64,000 nucleotides of DNA from Synchiropus splendidus (taxonomy: Eukaryota > Chordata > Actinopteri > Syngnathiformes > Callionymidae), in contig NC_071343.1 of NCBI RefSeq assembly GCF_027744825.2, forward strand, positions 12,878,866-12,942,865, given 5' to 3'. The notes beneath the pieces were generated by a model. That model worked only from the letters and a program-made list of their open reading frames with translations. It ran no database searches and was not told the DNA's origin. Positions 1 through 13,099 of this stretch are shown in pieces. Numbering within the stretch: position 1 is the first letter of the stretch; each line of letters starts with the position of its first letter. The position numbers and the translations under genes were made by a program.

Positions 1-153
1 GTACCTGCCGATGCATTAATGCTCTGAAGAGGTGACATTTACAAGCTGCCTCGCTCACATTTTCCTCCGGTGGAATCAAGAGAACATTCATCACTGTCAC
101 TCTGCAGCACTGAGTCTTAAACTACAGACAAGAATCTTAAATCAACTCCAAGA

Positions 154-179
154 GCGTGTGTGTGTGTGTGTGTGTGTGT
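154..179. repeat. (GT)n microsatellite
   Basis: An uninterrupted GT dinucleotide run of about 13 units lies in the dgkg intron upstream of the first visible exon. It is a simple repeat with no coding content. Confidence 0.95.
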
Positions 180-388
180 TTGTATACAGTGGCTGTGTGA
201 GTTGAAAGAGTCGGGTCTGTCTGGAAAAGGGTCTCATGGGAACAAAGGGTGCAGTGTTTGTCCTGCGACGGTGTGAACGGGCCTCTAGAGCCTCAGACCT
301 CTGTGTGATTTGACCTTAGCTGGCTGCTGGGCTCACCACATGTCTCTCTCCTTCTCTCTCCGGTGGGACCCCCACCATGCCATCACAG

Positions 389-3300
389 GACGTCCCGGCG
401 GCTGCCCATGCAGATTGATGGCGAGCCATGGATGCAGCCCCCCTGCACGGTGAGGGCTAACAGGAAGAATTAGCATAGAGATAAGAATGATAATGGATCT
501 CCAAGGCTGAGTCACACACTTGGGGAATAAACAACATTCCACTTGTCTGTGAGGATAAACGTCGTGCATCTTTAGTCACATTCTTACTGTAGTACCAGTG
601 CAGGATATTCGTCTTTATTATGGACACCAAGCCAAGACAGCAGTAATGTCAAGGCAGTTCTTGTAGTTCTTCATATGTTCAAGGTTTATCATGTGGATAT
701 GTCCTTTGTGTATTTGTGATGAAGCACACAACATATACCAACCAGCTCTCACAAAGTGCAGTCATGGAAACTCTTGCGAACACATTACTAATTCCCACTC
801 TTAACCCCCGACCCTTCTGGTCGCAGACTCTGATGGGTTGTTCATCTTGTATTTATGATGAGGAACGGAAGGGGCTGGAGCTAAAAAGGCGGAACAGAGT
901 GTGGTTTGGTGCACGTACTCGCAGCTGAGGAAGAGGTCAGGAGACAGATGAAACTCTGTGTTTATGTTTACCAGAGAAAATAGGTGGATCCGAATGACAG
1001 TTTACTTAAGGTCAAATCCTGGAATGGTTAGGCATAATACTGAGTGCACAAAATGAATGGGGCGACAAGAAGTCTAGTCTGCGTGCACGTTAGTCCTCTG
1101 TCCACTGCATGGCTTTCACCTTTCCAACAGAGTTCAGGTCCCGTCAGTTCTATGTGGTACCAAAAATCTGCAATATTTAATATTATAATATATCAGGATT
1201 GGTTTGAAACAAACTTGTGGTTTTGAAGGTTTCTTCATTCACTTGTATGGTTCGCTCCACTGCTGAAAACTTGACTTAATAGAACACAGTAAACTGTCAA
1301 ATCACTTAAATTAACTTTCATTATTATAATTTATTTATATGAAATGTTTTAGTCGTTATACTGATGTGCTTGTCCAGTTTTTTTTAAAGTCATGTGACAT
1401 AAGCTGCTTGGCAGAGTTCTCTCGGTCTCAGTCTCTCAGTGGTTTTCTAGTAAGAGGCGCTTGTATTATCTTGATAAAATGAGCTCCTTTAAGTTCTCAG
1501 TCTTGTTATGATGGTCTTCATTGAAAGAAGCTACTATTGTTGTTAGATGTAGTGTGTGTGAGATTTGTTTCGAGTGATATGTCAAGGCAAGTAAAAAGTC
1601 TAGACTTTCAAAAAGTGTTACTGGCTTATACTAGATTCACTCTATAAAAATGCATGACGTATACTTATAAAGAATTATATAATTTCAATTTTCATCACCT
1701 TTTTGGCGGCGCAGCATCGGCACATCATAAAATGTCATTTTAATTTTCAGGGATGTTATTTAAATGCATCGAAGCACTTTAGGCCAAACAAACCTACTTA
1801 CACTGGGACTCTGCCAACGTGGCCCACATGCATGTGTGGGGCGGCTTTGTGCTAAATAGCAGTGGGTTTATTTCAGACATATAGGCTTAAAATATGTCAA
1901 CCTACACAATTGTGGCAGAATTAATTATGTCTGTCAGTTGCTTTTGTGTGTGTGTGTCACTTTACATAACTTGCAGTGTAGACAAGTTTGGTGACGGAAG
2001 TTTATTTTGGCGCAAATGAAGGTAATGGATGAGTTGACACTCTGGAACAGAGCTCTTGTGTTGTCTCTATGTTCACTGGTTACGCAAGAATATTGGATCT
2101 ATTAACATAAATATTAGGTCGATTATACTGGTTAATGTGTGACCAGAAGAAGTAATGTGTGTAATTACATTGTCTCTGTGTCCGCAGTGACCACAAAATA
2201 TATTCAGTGTGTAAATTACAGAAATTTGAAAGATGTTTTCACACTCTGCTATGCACACGGTCATCACTTGACCTCTGCACATGCTAACTCCACACAGATT
2301 CACTCCAAACCTAGAGTTGCTGGATTTGAACCGCTGACCTTCTTGTAGTGAGGCTGGAGCACTGACTGTTATGGAACTTGCTTCCCCTGAATAACTCAAA
2401 TCAGTATGTGCTCTTTTCAAGTACATACAAACACACACAACAAAACAGAAGGCAAAACCAAAGGAAAAATGTGAAAAATTTGCATTTCTTCCTATTATTA
2501 ATGTTCAATTTGCTTTGTTATCCAATACCAGGAGAGCAAAGTGAGGAAGATAGAAATATAAAGTGAAATTAGTAATAAATTAAAGTGGAATTAAAGGGAA
2601 TTAAGTGAAAAAAAAGAAGAAGAAACCAAAATAAATGTGGAGATATAAAAAATAAACATGTCTGCTTTTATTTCCGTTGAACTTTCCTTATTTACATTCA
2701 TATTTTTACCTCAGTCTGACACTGCTGGTATTCCATAGTCATCTGGTTGCACTCTGCGTTACTTGATGCAGGGTTGATTCTCAAACTAATTTAGCTTATT
2801 TTAATAGCTATATTCATTAAACTACTAATGTGATTAATCCATAGTGTGTTGTAGAATTATGAGAGGCCATAGAGTACATTGCTGACTACAGCAAAAATTG
2901 TTCTGTGCCAAAACACAAGTTGCATGAATTTAAGTTTTAAGTTTTAAGTTTTGCGACATATTCGGACCTTGATGAGATTTCATGTGCCCTGCAGCTTCAC
3001 CTACACTGTCAACCAGACTATGTGACAATACAGAAGCTAAACAAATGTTGATATTGTCCTCATGTTTCACCTTAGATGTTAACATTCACTGACATTTATC
3101 TTCAGCTTTTCTCAGAGAGCTTCTTCTTAACGCAGTAGGAGGCAGCACAGCTCTGACTGAGAGGTTGCCGTTTCGATCCTAGCTCCTGATATCGTTGTGT
3201 CCCTGAGCAAGACACCTAACCCCAAACCTACCGCAGTCAGTGTGTCGACGTGTCCGCGGAAGGGTAAATGGGTGACTCAGTGTAACGCTTTGGTTGCTGG

Positions 3301-5348
3301 ATTGGCACTTTACTTTGCTCTGGAATACTTAGTTCTACTGCATTTGAAAACACCTACTTTTCTGCTTGCAATTTAAGTGGGAGACTATATAGATGACATT
3401 GGGAAGAAACTAGCAGCCACACAACCTTCATAACTCAGGTATGCAAGGTACTGAACATCCATTATGGCAGGCGTGTACTTAAAGGTCTCTACAGTCGACT
3501 CAGTGCAGTATATTGTTCTAATGGCTGAATTACTAACCTGTGAACTCGGCTACAAGATTTGATTCAGCAGCCTTGGTGACGCATGACTTTGAAGGTTTAT
3601 CAGAAAAAAAACGTTCAAGCATGTACAACGCACTGAAACATGAGTCAGGCTTTTAGCCTTGTGTTTTCTTCCTCACTAGATTACTGTAAAGAGAGAGTGA
3701 GAGATAGAGGGAGGACGATGTATGTTGAGTTGAAGCCTGGACACACCAAAACGGAGTGTTCTTGTGATGTCTGGGACCAGTGTGAGATATCAAGTTGTTA
3801 AAAGCCGGTGCTGCCTTCAAAAAGTGGCATGAATTTTAAACTAGGTTCGAGAGCGAGCTGCATGTGTGCAATGTGGGACATCACATGGCTGTTTTTGTGG
3901 CTCGTGCTTTATTCACTGGAGGGAAGTTTAGCTGAAATCACATGATTTGGGGGTTTTCTTTAATTTTCTAAAATGGCAACTGAGTTTGTCTAAAACCCTG
4001 ATTCAATGTCTTTGTAATGAGTCTCTTGATTTTACAACACCTCACTGGATGTGCTGCTGAGCAAATGAGTCATTTGTCAGAGAGATGTCTTTGCTTGCTG
4101 TTGAATGATAGAATCCAGTATGACGTTTCCAGAATGGGTCCGTGAATGATCCTAAATAATACGAGCATGAGCTGGTTGCAATAGAGGTGTGGTTAGTGAC
4201 ACGCTTAAGATAAGGGAACATATACTACTTACTAATAAAATACTTATTCATGTGTTTTGCAGCATGTTGGCCGGTAAATAAACATTATATAGTTCTGGTT
4301 AGCATCTTGTTAAACCAGGACATATTTTACCTGGGAATTGTCGCTGAAAGTTCACTCGAAACTACACCATAGTTACTCATTATTTGTGGCAATTAAGATG
4401 GTAATAAGGTTATTAATTATAATAAAGTTTTATTTACATAGCACTTTTTAGAACGCAGGTTTTTGTGTGTTAAATGTTGCTGTTCTTACATACCATACCT
4501 AACACTGACTAATACTTTTACTGCAGTGGATGACATGGAGAGATTCTTTTTTGTTTCTGTTTTCTCTGCGATTTTTAAGTGAGGTTAGATTAATTAATGC
4601 CACCTGACTCATTTTACTGGCTCCTTTCCTGAAGATGAGTGTGGCTGTGATGCACGACTTCCATGAAGTATTCTTCTTGCCTCTCAGTACCTTATGATTT
4701 CCCCTTGCTACTGCAAAAGGACTCTCTGGTTCTGTTGACCTCCTTCCTCAGCATTCTTCCTGATATTCTCCTCTAAAATTCACCGGTAATGAAATTTCCT
4801 TGAGCCTTCTAATGTTGAGATCACTCACAGCTTTGGTTCATGTAAAACAGCTTTTTTTTTTTTTTAAACATTTCGGTTACGTCTTGGCTCCTTTCCCTCC
4901 TCTTCTGTTCTTCGTCCTCCTCCGCAACACCCCCAAACTCGACCTCCAACACTGCGGTGCCTCCAAATATCACAGACCAGCTACGCTGTTGAAAAGAATG
5001 AGATCAACATCTCTCTGTTCTGCGGCTCCGTGTTTCAAACATTTTCCATGGAAGACCTTCACGGGGGCGGAAGATGGAGAGCTTTTTGTTGTATTATGTG
5101 AGTTATTTGCAAGGTCAGAATATGAGTTTTGTAACAGCGCGCTGCGGCAGTGAAGAGGAAGACTGTGACTGTGTCAATTAGCAATGTGAGCAGGGATCTA
5201 TGTAGCACGATGAGCCGTTGTCATGGCGATGCCTCTCTGATTCTTGCAGATCCGGATCACGCACAAGAACCAGGTGCCAATGTTGCTGGGCCCGCCGCAG
5301 AAGACACCCTTTTTTTTCTTCAAGAAACACAACCGGAGCCGCGACTAG
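389..5348 (+). CDS. dgkg: Diacylglycerol kinase gamma-like, last two exons (partial)
   Basis: Two coding exons, 389-449 and 5250-5348 (stop TAG 5346-5348), encode the C-terminal 52 residues of a type I diacylglycerol kinase, which phosphorylates diacylglycerol to phosphatidic acid at membranes. Exon 1 follows a CAG acceptor and its first base completes a codon from an exon outside the window. It reads [18 protein letters not shown] and ends at a GTGAGG donor in phase 0. Exon 2 follows TTCTTGCAG and reads [16 protein letters not shown], then an F/K/R-rich tail. The IDGEPW and ITHKNQ stretches are hallmarks of the end of the DAGK accessory domain in the alpha/beta/gamma kinases. Gamma is chosen over beta because etv5 lies next downstream, as DGKG-ETV5 do in human; beta remains possible on sequence alone. 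The EF hands, C1 domains and catalytic domain lie left of the window. Confidence 0.88.
2255..2370. repeat. Decayed interspersed-repeat tail
   Basis: The segment has the phrase ATGCTAACTCCACACAGA followed by GGATTTGAACCGCTGACCTTCTTGTAGTGAGG-like text. This resembles the end of a very common fish repeat in which 'aactccacacagaaagg' precedes 'gaaccc...ctgtgaggc'. It is degraded, and the family is inferred from memory. Confidence 0.4.
3125..3310 (+). mobile_element. tRNA-derived SINE copy (decayed)
   Basis: The segment has a B-box-like GTTTCGATCCTAG preceded by GAGGTTGCC, and then GTTGTGTCCCTGAGCAAGACACCTAACCCC, a phrase found in abundant teleost tRNA-derived SINEs. It continues into GGTAAATGGGTGACTCAGTGTAACGCTTTGG, matching the body of the same SINE type. 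No target duplication or intact tail was found, so the copy is old. It is not a functional tRNA gene because no cloverleaf can be folded from the 5' part. Confidence 0.75.
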
Positions 5349-8300
5349 AACGTATGCATGCATCCGCATCACAGACACACTGATCACATCCTCAAGTGAA
5401 CTCATTCCTAAAGGACCTGGTGGAAGGACCTGGAGGACACCAACACTATCCACAAGTGTGTGAACTTCACTCCCTGCCAATGTTAACAAGAGCCAAAAAA
5501 AAAAAAAAAAAAGAACTCAGCCATATATCAGAGCTGCACTGCCTGCTGATGAGTCGGGGCTGTTTGCAGCCCTTTAAGGAGACAAGAGGATGGTTGTAGA
5601 CATCTGAAGAGAGGAGAAAGAAGTAGATCGCAGTCGTAGCAGGAACACCTGCATGAATAATGCAGCCGTGGTTGCTTGTAAGAACGCTGGCTGCAGGCCG
5701 TCCCCGTGGGCCCGCCAGCAGAATGGAAAAGCCTCATTCATTATTGAGGTATTTTGTTTATGGGTTTATGGCAGTGGGGCGTAACAGTCGCCTGGAAACA
5801 CGCAGGGATTTTAACCCTCAGCATCATCACTGGCCCACAAGAATATCCTCTCCAGCAGTTGGTTTAGGGACAAGCAGGTTGGCTGTCACTTGTCACGCTC
5901 ATTTCTCTCTGAAAGCTCAAGCTCAAGTGGCGCGCTTCAGCCTTATCATCAGCATATGAGGTCACTAGTCTGTTCACATGGCTCATTTCAATGGATCCAC
6001 TCAGATTAAAAAGTCCCAACGACAACAATGCACACATCAAACTAGAGACAATTGAAACTGTGGCAGCTCTCACCAATTATTATAGGATCATGAGAACCTC
6101 TTTCTGTTTGTTTCCCCCACTTTGTCAAAAGCAGTCCAAAAGGAGGTCTTAAAGCATGAAGATGTTTATAAATGAAATCTGTTTCTGTCTCTACACCAGG
6201 AGATATTGTTGTGAAATGTCATTATAAAACGTATTTTGGAACAGCAATGCCTCCCTCACTTTAAGAGGATGACTAAACGCATCCCTCTCCTTCCATCTCC
6301 TGCTGTGACCTCCTAATTTCGGCGCCAAATGATGTCCAGTGTGAATCCCAAAGCTCGGCAGTGCTGACGCAGAGATTTGTTTGATGTGAATGTAGCGGGA
6401 AGAAAAACGCTGAAAAAGAAAGCTTGTTGAGGAATGTATTTATATATATATTACTGTATCTAAAATATTACATGTGCAGGCAGATTATATGTATATTTCT
6501 GGAAAGTAGGTGTAGCTCACATATACTGTGCACACGAATGTGTATGAATATATCATCATTGATGTGGAGTTTTTAGCTTAGCTGAGCTCAGATCAGTATT
6601 CTTCACCACACAGTCGCCACGCAGAGGGAGAGGTCGCCATCGCTGACGGTGGTGGTCGGCGATCCACTCTTCTGCCTGAGCTCCACCTCCGTCTGTACCT
6701 CTGAAGGAAAAGGCATCACAGTTGCAGAGAAAGACCAAAGAAATCGGCTTCATGGTCCATGAGATATTCTGAATCTGGGTCGGAGAAGTTGTTTATGTAG
6801 GTGCTAAACAACAGTGCTGTTGTTTAAAAACACTTAATTTAAAAATTGTCTGAAATCTTAGGATTAAAATAACTATGTGCTTTGATCAGTTTTAAAAAAA
6901 TGTGGTCCAGGTTTGATATGAAGTTTTTTTTATGCTGCTCAAAATAACTATAAAAATGAAAAATGGTTCTAGAGAAGCTACTTCAGCCGGTCGCCAACCG
7001 GGACTGTTGATCTAATCAGTGACTTTTTTTAAATGATGTGCTTTTGAGTTGGTTTGAGGAAGATTTGTGACAGAACACGCAGTGAAACAAGATTAAACGT
7101 AGATCCAAACCGGAGTGGGTGACTGTCCTCTCTGACGACAGTTTCGCTGTATGACTATTAATTTGACTTGAATATTCTCATAAACCAAAATTGGAAGTGC
7201 TGAGTCCACTGTTTAAAACGGCACCATATTTCCTCAGGCTGAAGTTAAATATTGACGCTGGTGGTGTTAAATAAAACCAAACAATGAGGTCACGGTTGAG
7301 CCAAACCTCCTGGAGGTTTTCCCCCTCCCAGCCCACTTGCTGCCCCAGGTCCAAACATTGAAGGCTTACTATATCTCACGGACCACGAAGTTTTCAAACC
7401 CGATCCGAGCTAACAAACGCACACGTTAAAGCTCAGAGAGAAGATTTGCGATCAGACTTTCCGTGCCAACTTCGAAGAGCTCACCAAACGGGGTTGCACC
7501 CCGGTTCCCTTTAAGAGACAGTGAGTCATCGCTCTTGCACCTGAAACTAGATCCATCCTGGTGTTTGCCCGCAGTCGGGGGCAACTGAGATCCATCACTT
7601 TATACTTGTTGACCACACCGGGACTTGGCCCCTGTTGACCTTCCCCTGCGATGGAGCGTGCCAAGAGAGCTCAGTGTGACAAGAGTGCATGTTTACAGTC
7701 ATTTTGCATTTATAGAAATAAATACTGTTTTAGACATCAACAGAACTGACTGTGTTTTTTTTTTTGTTTTTTTGTTTTTTTTTACATCTTCAAAGAGGGA
7801 TGGACAGAACTCTTCTTCACTTGAAATAAAAGAACTTGTTTTTCCTCTTCACATCTCAGCTAGCCCATTAGCATTGCAGCAGCGGTGACAACAACAAGCA
7901 CTCAAGTGGAGATTAAGTCAAAATTAAAGGCGTCATAAATATATTGGGTCTGTCAACCCAGTAGGTCGCTATGTTTATTTAAGAATTATCGCCTCCCTAG
8001 TTAGCATCACTCGCTACTTGCTGGGCTCCTGATTGGATTAGCCGCGCTCGTCCACATCTGTGCTCTGTTAAAACGACAAACCCCACCATGAAAGAAGCGT
8101 TATCCCCCAGGCTGATGCGGCCTGTTGTCTTTGGACCCGATGCCGTATTGTTCGCTGGGACTATTTGGGGCGCGGGATGGTTCACGCCTGTTTGATGCGG
8201 CTGCTGGCAGATTTACAGGAATAAACCACGTTGGCTGTGTGGAGTAAATTTGGAGACAAATGCTTCACTTGTTGCTGGAACAAGGCTGTTTTGTGTGTTT

Positions 8301-8659
8301 GACTTTGAGCTGCTTCAGAGCGGAGTTTGGAGAAAGTCTGTGACAGAGCACCCATGGGAAACTTTTGGTCTGGGAATAAACGGTTAATTTTAATATTAGT
8401 CAGCTAAGTTTCATGCTCAATAAAGGTTTTGCAAAAAAAAAGAAAAAAATTGTATAAGACAGTACTTAATTTATCTTGTATACAAACATACTGGGCGTGT
8501 TTTGTCATACCAGGAGACTGCTGTGCTTGTCAAACCCCAGAACTGACACATCTATTGTCTATAATCCATTGCCAGTTCAGTCATTGACTTTTTTTTAAGT
8601 AGTAAAAAATGTGTGCACAATAAAGATGAACACATCCCCATAGTGTCCACCTAAAAAAT

Positions 8660-8935
8660 ACGGAGGTTTAATTGCCTGTGTGTGTCTGTGCACTTGGTTT
8701 AGCTGTACTTGTGGGGACCATCTATTGGAAACACACCGAAATGGGAGGACAGTTTTCCTTAGTGGGGACATTTTTGCCTGTCCCCACAAAGATAACTTCA
8801 AAGCACCTGAGTTGAATTTTGGTTCAGAGTCCTGGTTAAGGTTAGCCATTTGTTTTGGAAGTTAAGGGTTTGTAGAGCGAGACTGGGGAAACGTCAATGA
8901 AATGTCCCCACAAAGACAGCGGTACAGGTGTTTGT
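8660..8935 (-). repeat. GTCCCCAC-type dispersed repeat copy
   Basis: Repeated GTGGGGACC and GTCCCCACAAAG phrases flank GGTTCAGAGTCCTGGTTAAGGTTAGCCATTTG. The last phrase is the reverse complement, with a few differences, of ATGGCTCACCTTAACCAGGACTCTGAAC in the cluster at 32.6-32.7 kb. The two loci are therefore the same dispersed family in opposite orientation. The family is common in teleosts, and its class is not certain from this sequence. Confidence 0.75.
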
Positions 8936-9405
8936 GTGTGTTCATGTCAATGTGAATGAATTGTCCATCATGTAGAAGCAGTTCTGTGAATGAAATTGTC
9001 GCAGTAAGACATTTTGAAACGTGTTCTTTCGCCAGCACAGAAAGCGTGAGGCACGGTTACAGGGCACTCGATCCCTCACCGTCCACTTGGACTGGCTGCC
9101 TGTAACTGAGTCGGGAAAAGTCGTCAGTTCGTCAAATAATTCGATTTGCTAACTGGATTTGTGGTGCGATCACATATTGAATTTGAGTCGGCCTCAGGGT
9201 CAGATGACTGTCAGTCCAGAGAGGGTCAAGGGCAGAGACTCTCCCCACCCACACGCACTGTCCGGGACCTGATTGGATCAGAGGGAGGTCGATGTCATGA
9301 TGAACCTCTACAGTTCTGACGCTGGAAAATGACCAAATGTTTCCCTGGAGGCTGGATTAGTTTCACTTGGTGACAAGATAATGCTACATCCCTGAAAGTA
9401 TCATT

Positions 9406-9408
<3 letters not shown>

Positions 9409-9455
<47 letters not shown>

Positions 9456-9463
9456 TTTTTTTT
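9409..9463. repeat. Compound (AT)n(T)n tract
   Basis: About 29 bases of alternating AT are followed by 26 T. It is a simple repeat, likely unstable and hard to sequence. Confidence 0.95.
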
Positions 9464-10214
9464 CTCATACCAATGTAACCCATCTGTTGAAGGTTCCTGC
9501 AGTATGTTGAATAAGCTCATTGCAGCATTGTGTTGGCTGCCCAATAATGCAATGGTGCCAATGTGGCACACCAGGCGATGAGGGGTAAATTTATGTATTC
9601 ATGTCAAGCATTTAATGAGATATAGTGGCAGAACCAGCCGTCTGCGAAAATGTATCTGTCGATGAATCAACTTTGCTATTTATGAGATGATACACCACGA
9701 TTTGTCTCTTTAATCTGTCGAGATTCTGCACAGAGACATGAACGGTGCTGGAGAGCTGCCCACTGGACCCGCCGTCTCCATTCAGCCCTCCACTGTAGCT
9801 GTGTGAGCAGAAGTCAGTCAAGTCACGGGAGGCTGATTCCCAGTCTCTGTTATGACGGAGCGGACATGGGAGGAAAATAGAGGGGGAACAAAATAAATAC
9901 AACACTAGAGAACCTGTTGTTTTTTTTCCCTTCATGTTGAAAATTTCATTGAATTCCTACCCTTTTTTTTGGTCAAATCTGGATGTTGAATATTAAAGTA
10001 TGAATGCTGTAAATTTCATCAGTCACAATATAGTGATGCGTTAGAGAGAGGGTTGGCGCTCGATTTTCCATTTTAATATTTGTCTTAACTTTTTTTTTGT
10101 CTGGAAGTGAAATTCATCTCAAAAAGTCTGTACCCTAGTTACAGGTGATCTGTTTTCTGCCCTATTCATTAGGATTTAATCTAATAACTGTATGAGTTTA
10201 AAGCTGGGCTACAT

Positions 10215-10276
10215 AAAATGGCTTGGCGGGCCAGGTTTGGCCCTGGGGCCTTGAGTTTGACACGTGTGCTAGTGGC
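10215..10276 (-). mobile_element. Terminal fragment of a hAT-like DNA transposon
   Basis: The text GGCGGGCCAGGTTTGGCC followed by GGGGCCTTGAGTTTGACACGTGTG matches the recognisable end of vertebrate hAT elements, whose inverted end reads CA-TGGTGTCAAACTCAAGGCCC on the other strand. Only the end is visible, so this is a relic. The partner end was not found. Confidence 0.6.
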
Positions 10277-11703
10277 CAGTGATCGTGTTGTAACAGCACT
10301 TCCCTCCTTCTGGCCTCCAACAGATCTGATACCGAGACATTCCTGAGCCAGACTTTATTCTCACAAGTCCGGGGTGAGGGTGTTCTTCGTCCTCTGGCTT
10401 GTATTTTTTTTTTTTTTAAATGTCAATAACAAGTCATCCGTTTGAGACTCGGAGCGCAGCGTCTGCACCTGGTTGGGTCATGCTTCTCACCACAGGACAG
10501 AGACATGATGTCGCTTCTTCTCCACTCTGGCCACGGAACATGCTCTTACATCCAGTCCCACTGTGGCTGTCTGACCACCACTGCCTCCGACTCGCAGATT
10601 AAATTCATTTTGCAGGGAAAGTGGGAGGCAGAGAACAGAAGGAGGGAATGTCAGGGAAGCGCTGACTCCAGAAGGACGTGCGGTTATACAACGGAGAGCC
10701 TCGCTGGAGTCGCCCCTGGCAAGTCTTGAGTTGAGTTGGGCTGCTAAGATAACAAGGCAGGAATTATCTCCCAAAGTCCTATTAATAGCAGGCAAGTCAC
10801 ATCTTGTCCCTCGCTCACAGAGCATCCTGCGCCCGCAGGCAACTCCTTTTCTATTTCTTCTCAAATGTGCCTCTGACAGACGTTTGCAAGCTCGGACAGA
10901 CCGGCACAAGCGTGCACTCTCACACGTTCATGAGGAAGTTGCTCTGAGGGATTAGCTAGCACCGCGCACAGCTAGCACCTCTGCAAGCCATGTCAAACAA
11001 AGGACACTATAGAGAATTGGATTGGAATCTAAAGAGCTCATTTTTGTTCAAGTATAATTTAATACTCAGAAAAAGGAACAGCCTTGTTTTTAACAAAATA
11101 TTTTAAGATTATTTTTGTTCTTTTGATGAAACATTGTGTTGCCATTTTTGCAGGCAAAACTTTACTTTCATGTCGATTCTAATTGTGTTTCTATTACTCT
11201 TGACTGTGCTGCCTGCTGACACTCTGCTTTCCTCCCACTCTACAAGAACATACTGAGGTTAACTGGTGACTTTCGGTCTGTTGAGTGCACTGGATTGGAC
11301 ATGTCCTGGGTGTCCTAAGACTTTTACCCCAACTAGCTGGGATGAGGGCGCACTAATAAAGTAGGATTTGAAAGGTTGCTATTATGAATATTTTTATACT
11401 CTGTGAGACAATCATTTCCTCTTCTGTTTTTTCATATGTTTGATTTATTTATTTGATGTTTACGTTCAGACACAAACAGTTAAAAGGTTTTAAGACTTGT
11501 TACAGTTGTATTGTGTCGATCATCTCTGTGAATCTTGTGCTGTGTTCAGCCTCCCTCATGTCCTTGACTTCACAAAAGGTTGGCTCGGTGAAGGTACTGC
11601 ATGTTTTGGTGGTGTGAAATGTGTAACCTTTTGTTTTCAGTGTTTTGTTGTGTTCACTGTTGACTAACTCACTGTTTATCTATCTTGTTCAGGATCCTTA
11701 CAG

Positions 11704-11765
11704 CACTGGTGTCAAACTCAAGGCCCAGGGGCCAAGTCTGGCTAAATTACAGGGCCATCTTGCCG
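11704..11765 (+). mobile_element. Terminal fragment of a hAT-like DNA transposon (opposite orientation)
   Basis: CACTGGTGTCAAACTCAAGGCCCAGGGGCC is the same hAT-type end as the fragment near 10.25 kb, reversed. The two ends point away from each other, so they are two separate relics or one rearranged copy, not the two ends of one simple element. Confidence 0.6.
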
Positions 11766-11774
11766 GTCCATCCA

Positions 11775-11975
11775 AAGGCATGCAAAGACGGACAAAAACA
11801 CACTCACACCTCCAGACAGTTTAGGGTCACCAATTACCCTTTGTATGTTTTGTTGTCTGTATATTTGCCCCAAGGAAGGCTGCGACTCTGCACGCGCTAA
11901 AAAGAAAAAGACATGCAGAGATTGTCTTCGAACCTGTAATCGACTCTTCTTGTAGTAGTTAGGACGCTACATTGG
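11775..11975. repeat. Decayed interspersed-repeat fragment
   Basis: The phrases GGACAAAAACACACTCACACCT, TTAGGGTCACCAATTACCC, CATGCAGAG and TCGAACCTGTAATC followed by GTAGTTAGGACGCTACATTG resemble, in order, a very common teleost repeat that ends in a 'gaacctgtaa...gctac' module. It is degraded, and the family is assigned from memory only. Confidence 0.4.
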
Positions 11976-13099
11976 TGATCATCACCAGGTAGTTTTCGCC
12001 TCGTCTTACTGAAGATTAGCCCACATAGCAGCAGCAGCAGCTCCTGACCTGAGCGTTACATCAGCGTCACAGTAACCTACAATCTGAGCGAAGAAGAAGA
12101 AGAGGAAGAACTGGGCTGGCTCTGCGACACCTTCTCTCCCCCTCGCTGTGGTCCAGGCTGAGAGGCAGAGACACTTCGCAGCACGCCACCGTTTACATAT
12201 GGCACATTTATTTAAGGAAAGAGTAAGAACAGCAACACAATGTGCTGGCTCTCCAAACGCCTCCAAGTGACCACCCACCACATCCGCAGCAACCAAGAGG
12301 TGCACCCGTCAACCTGCAGCCTCCCGAAATAGTCTCATTCAAGTGTGTCCTTCTGCTTTAATGCTTGCAACAAAATTGAATCTGAGCAGCGATATTTTTA
12401 AAACCCTCTCAGCCACACTTTTCTGACATCGTCCCTGCGTGAAACACAAGACTATTGCCTTTGAGCTTTGACCCTCCCCCCCCGGGACGTCCGCGAGTGG
12501 GACTCGTGACATGTCCTGCATGTGTTTATCTTTTCCTACTATTATTGTCCCTACCGCAGCGGTGTAATCTCTGGAGGGATTTTAGGGATTATAGATTTTT
12601 ATGCCAGCTGCCGGAATTTATTTTAAAATCTTTGCTGCAAAAATTCCAAGAAAGGAGTTCCTTATTTGGGAGGGAAGGTGACAATGGCCAAATCTATTTA
12701 TTGCTGACCTTTGACTTGGCAGGAAGTTGTGATTGCATCAGTTCACACCATAGTGAGACAACATGTTTGCATCAGATTAGTTTGTCATTAATTTAGCTCC
12801 CTTTGAGGTGGAATATTAACTTTCGACTGGGTCTTAAAGGGACAGGCTGCTCTTCCTATTGCTGAGTGAGAAAATTCAGGTTTGAAGACGGTAAAAACTG
12901 GATTTTTCTGCTGCAAGAGCTATATTCAAACCTGAGATCCTCCAGAGGTTTTTATGAGTGAAGATGATCGAGAAAGATCTGTTTACATGGAAGAGGAGAA
13001 GAGTGTAGTCTATTATTTTCCATGACTAATAAAAATATTTTCATCAACAAACTTGTGTTCTTGTAATTTCTGAGTAGCTCCTCTTCATGTCTGCGGCGC

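Larger units (their letters stand above)
450..5249 (+). other. Last intron of dgkg
   Basis: This 4.8-kb intron has a GTGAGG donor and a TTCTTGCAG acceptor. It is AT-rich and holds an old SINE near 3.12-3.31 kb, a possible decayed repeat tail near 2.25-2.37 kb, a short (AAGTTTT)3 run near 2930-2955 and an A-rich stretch near 2570-2650. No further exon was recognised in it on either strand. Confidence 0.8.

Noticed and set aside
3160..3185. tRNA gene (B-box-like TTCGATCC)
   Set aside because: There is no cloverleaf and it continues into a SINE body, so it is a SINE head, not a tRNA gene.
10487..10909. 140-codon minus-strand open frame
   Set aside because: It lacks recognisable domains, has no splice context and lies in GC-richer intergenic DNA next to repeats, so it is judged a chance frame.
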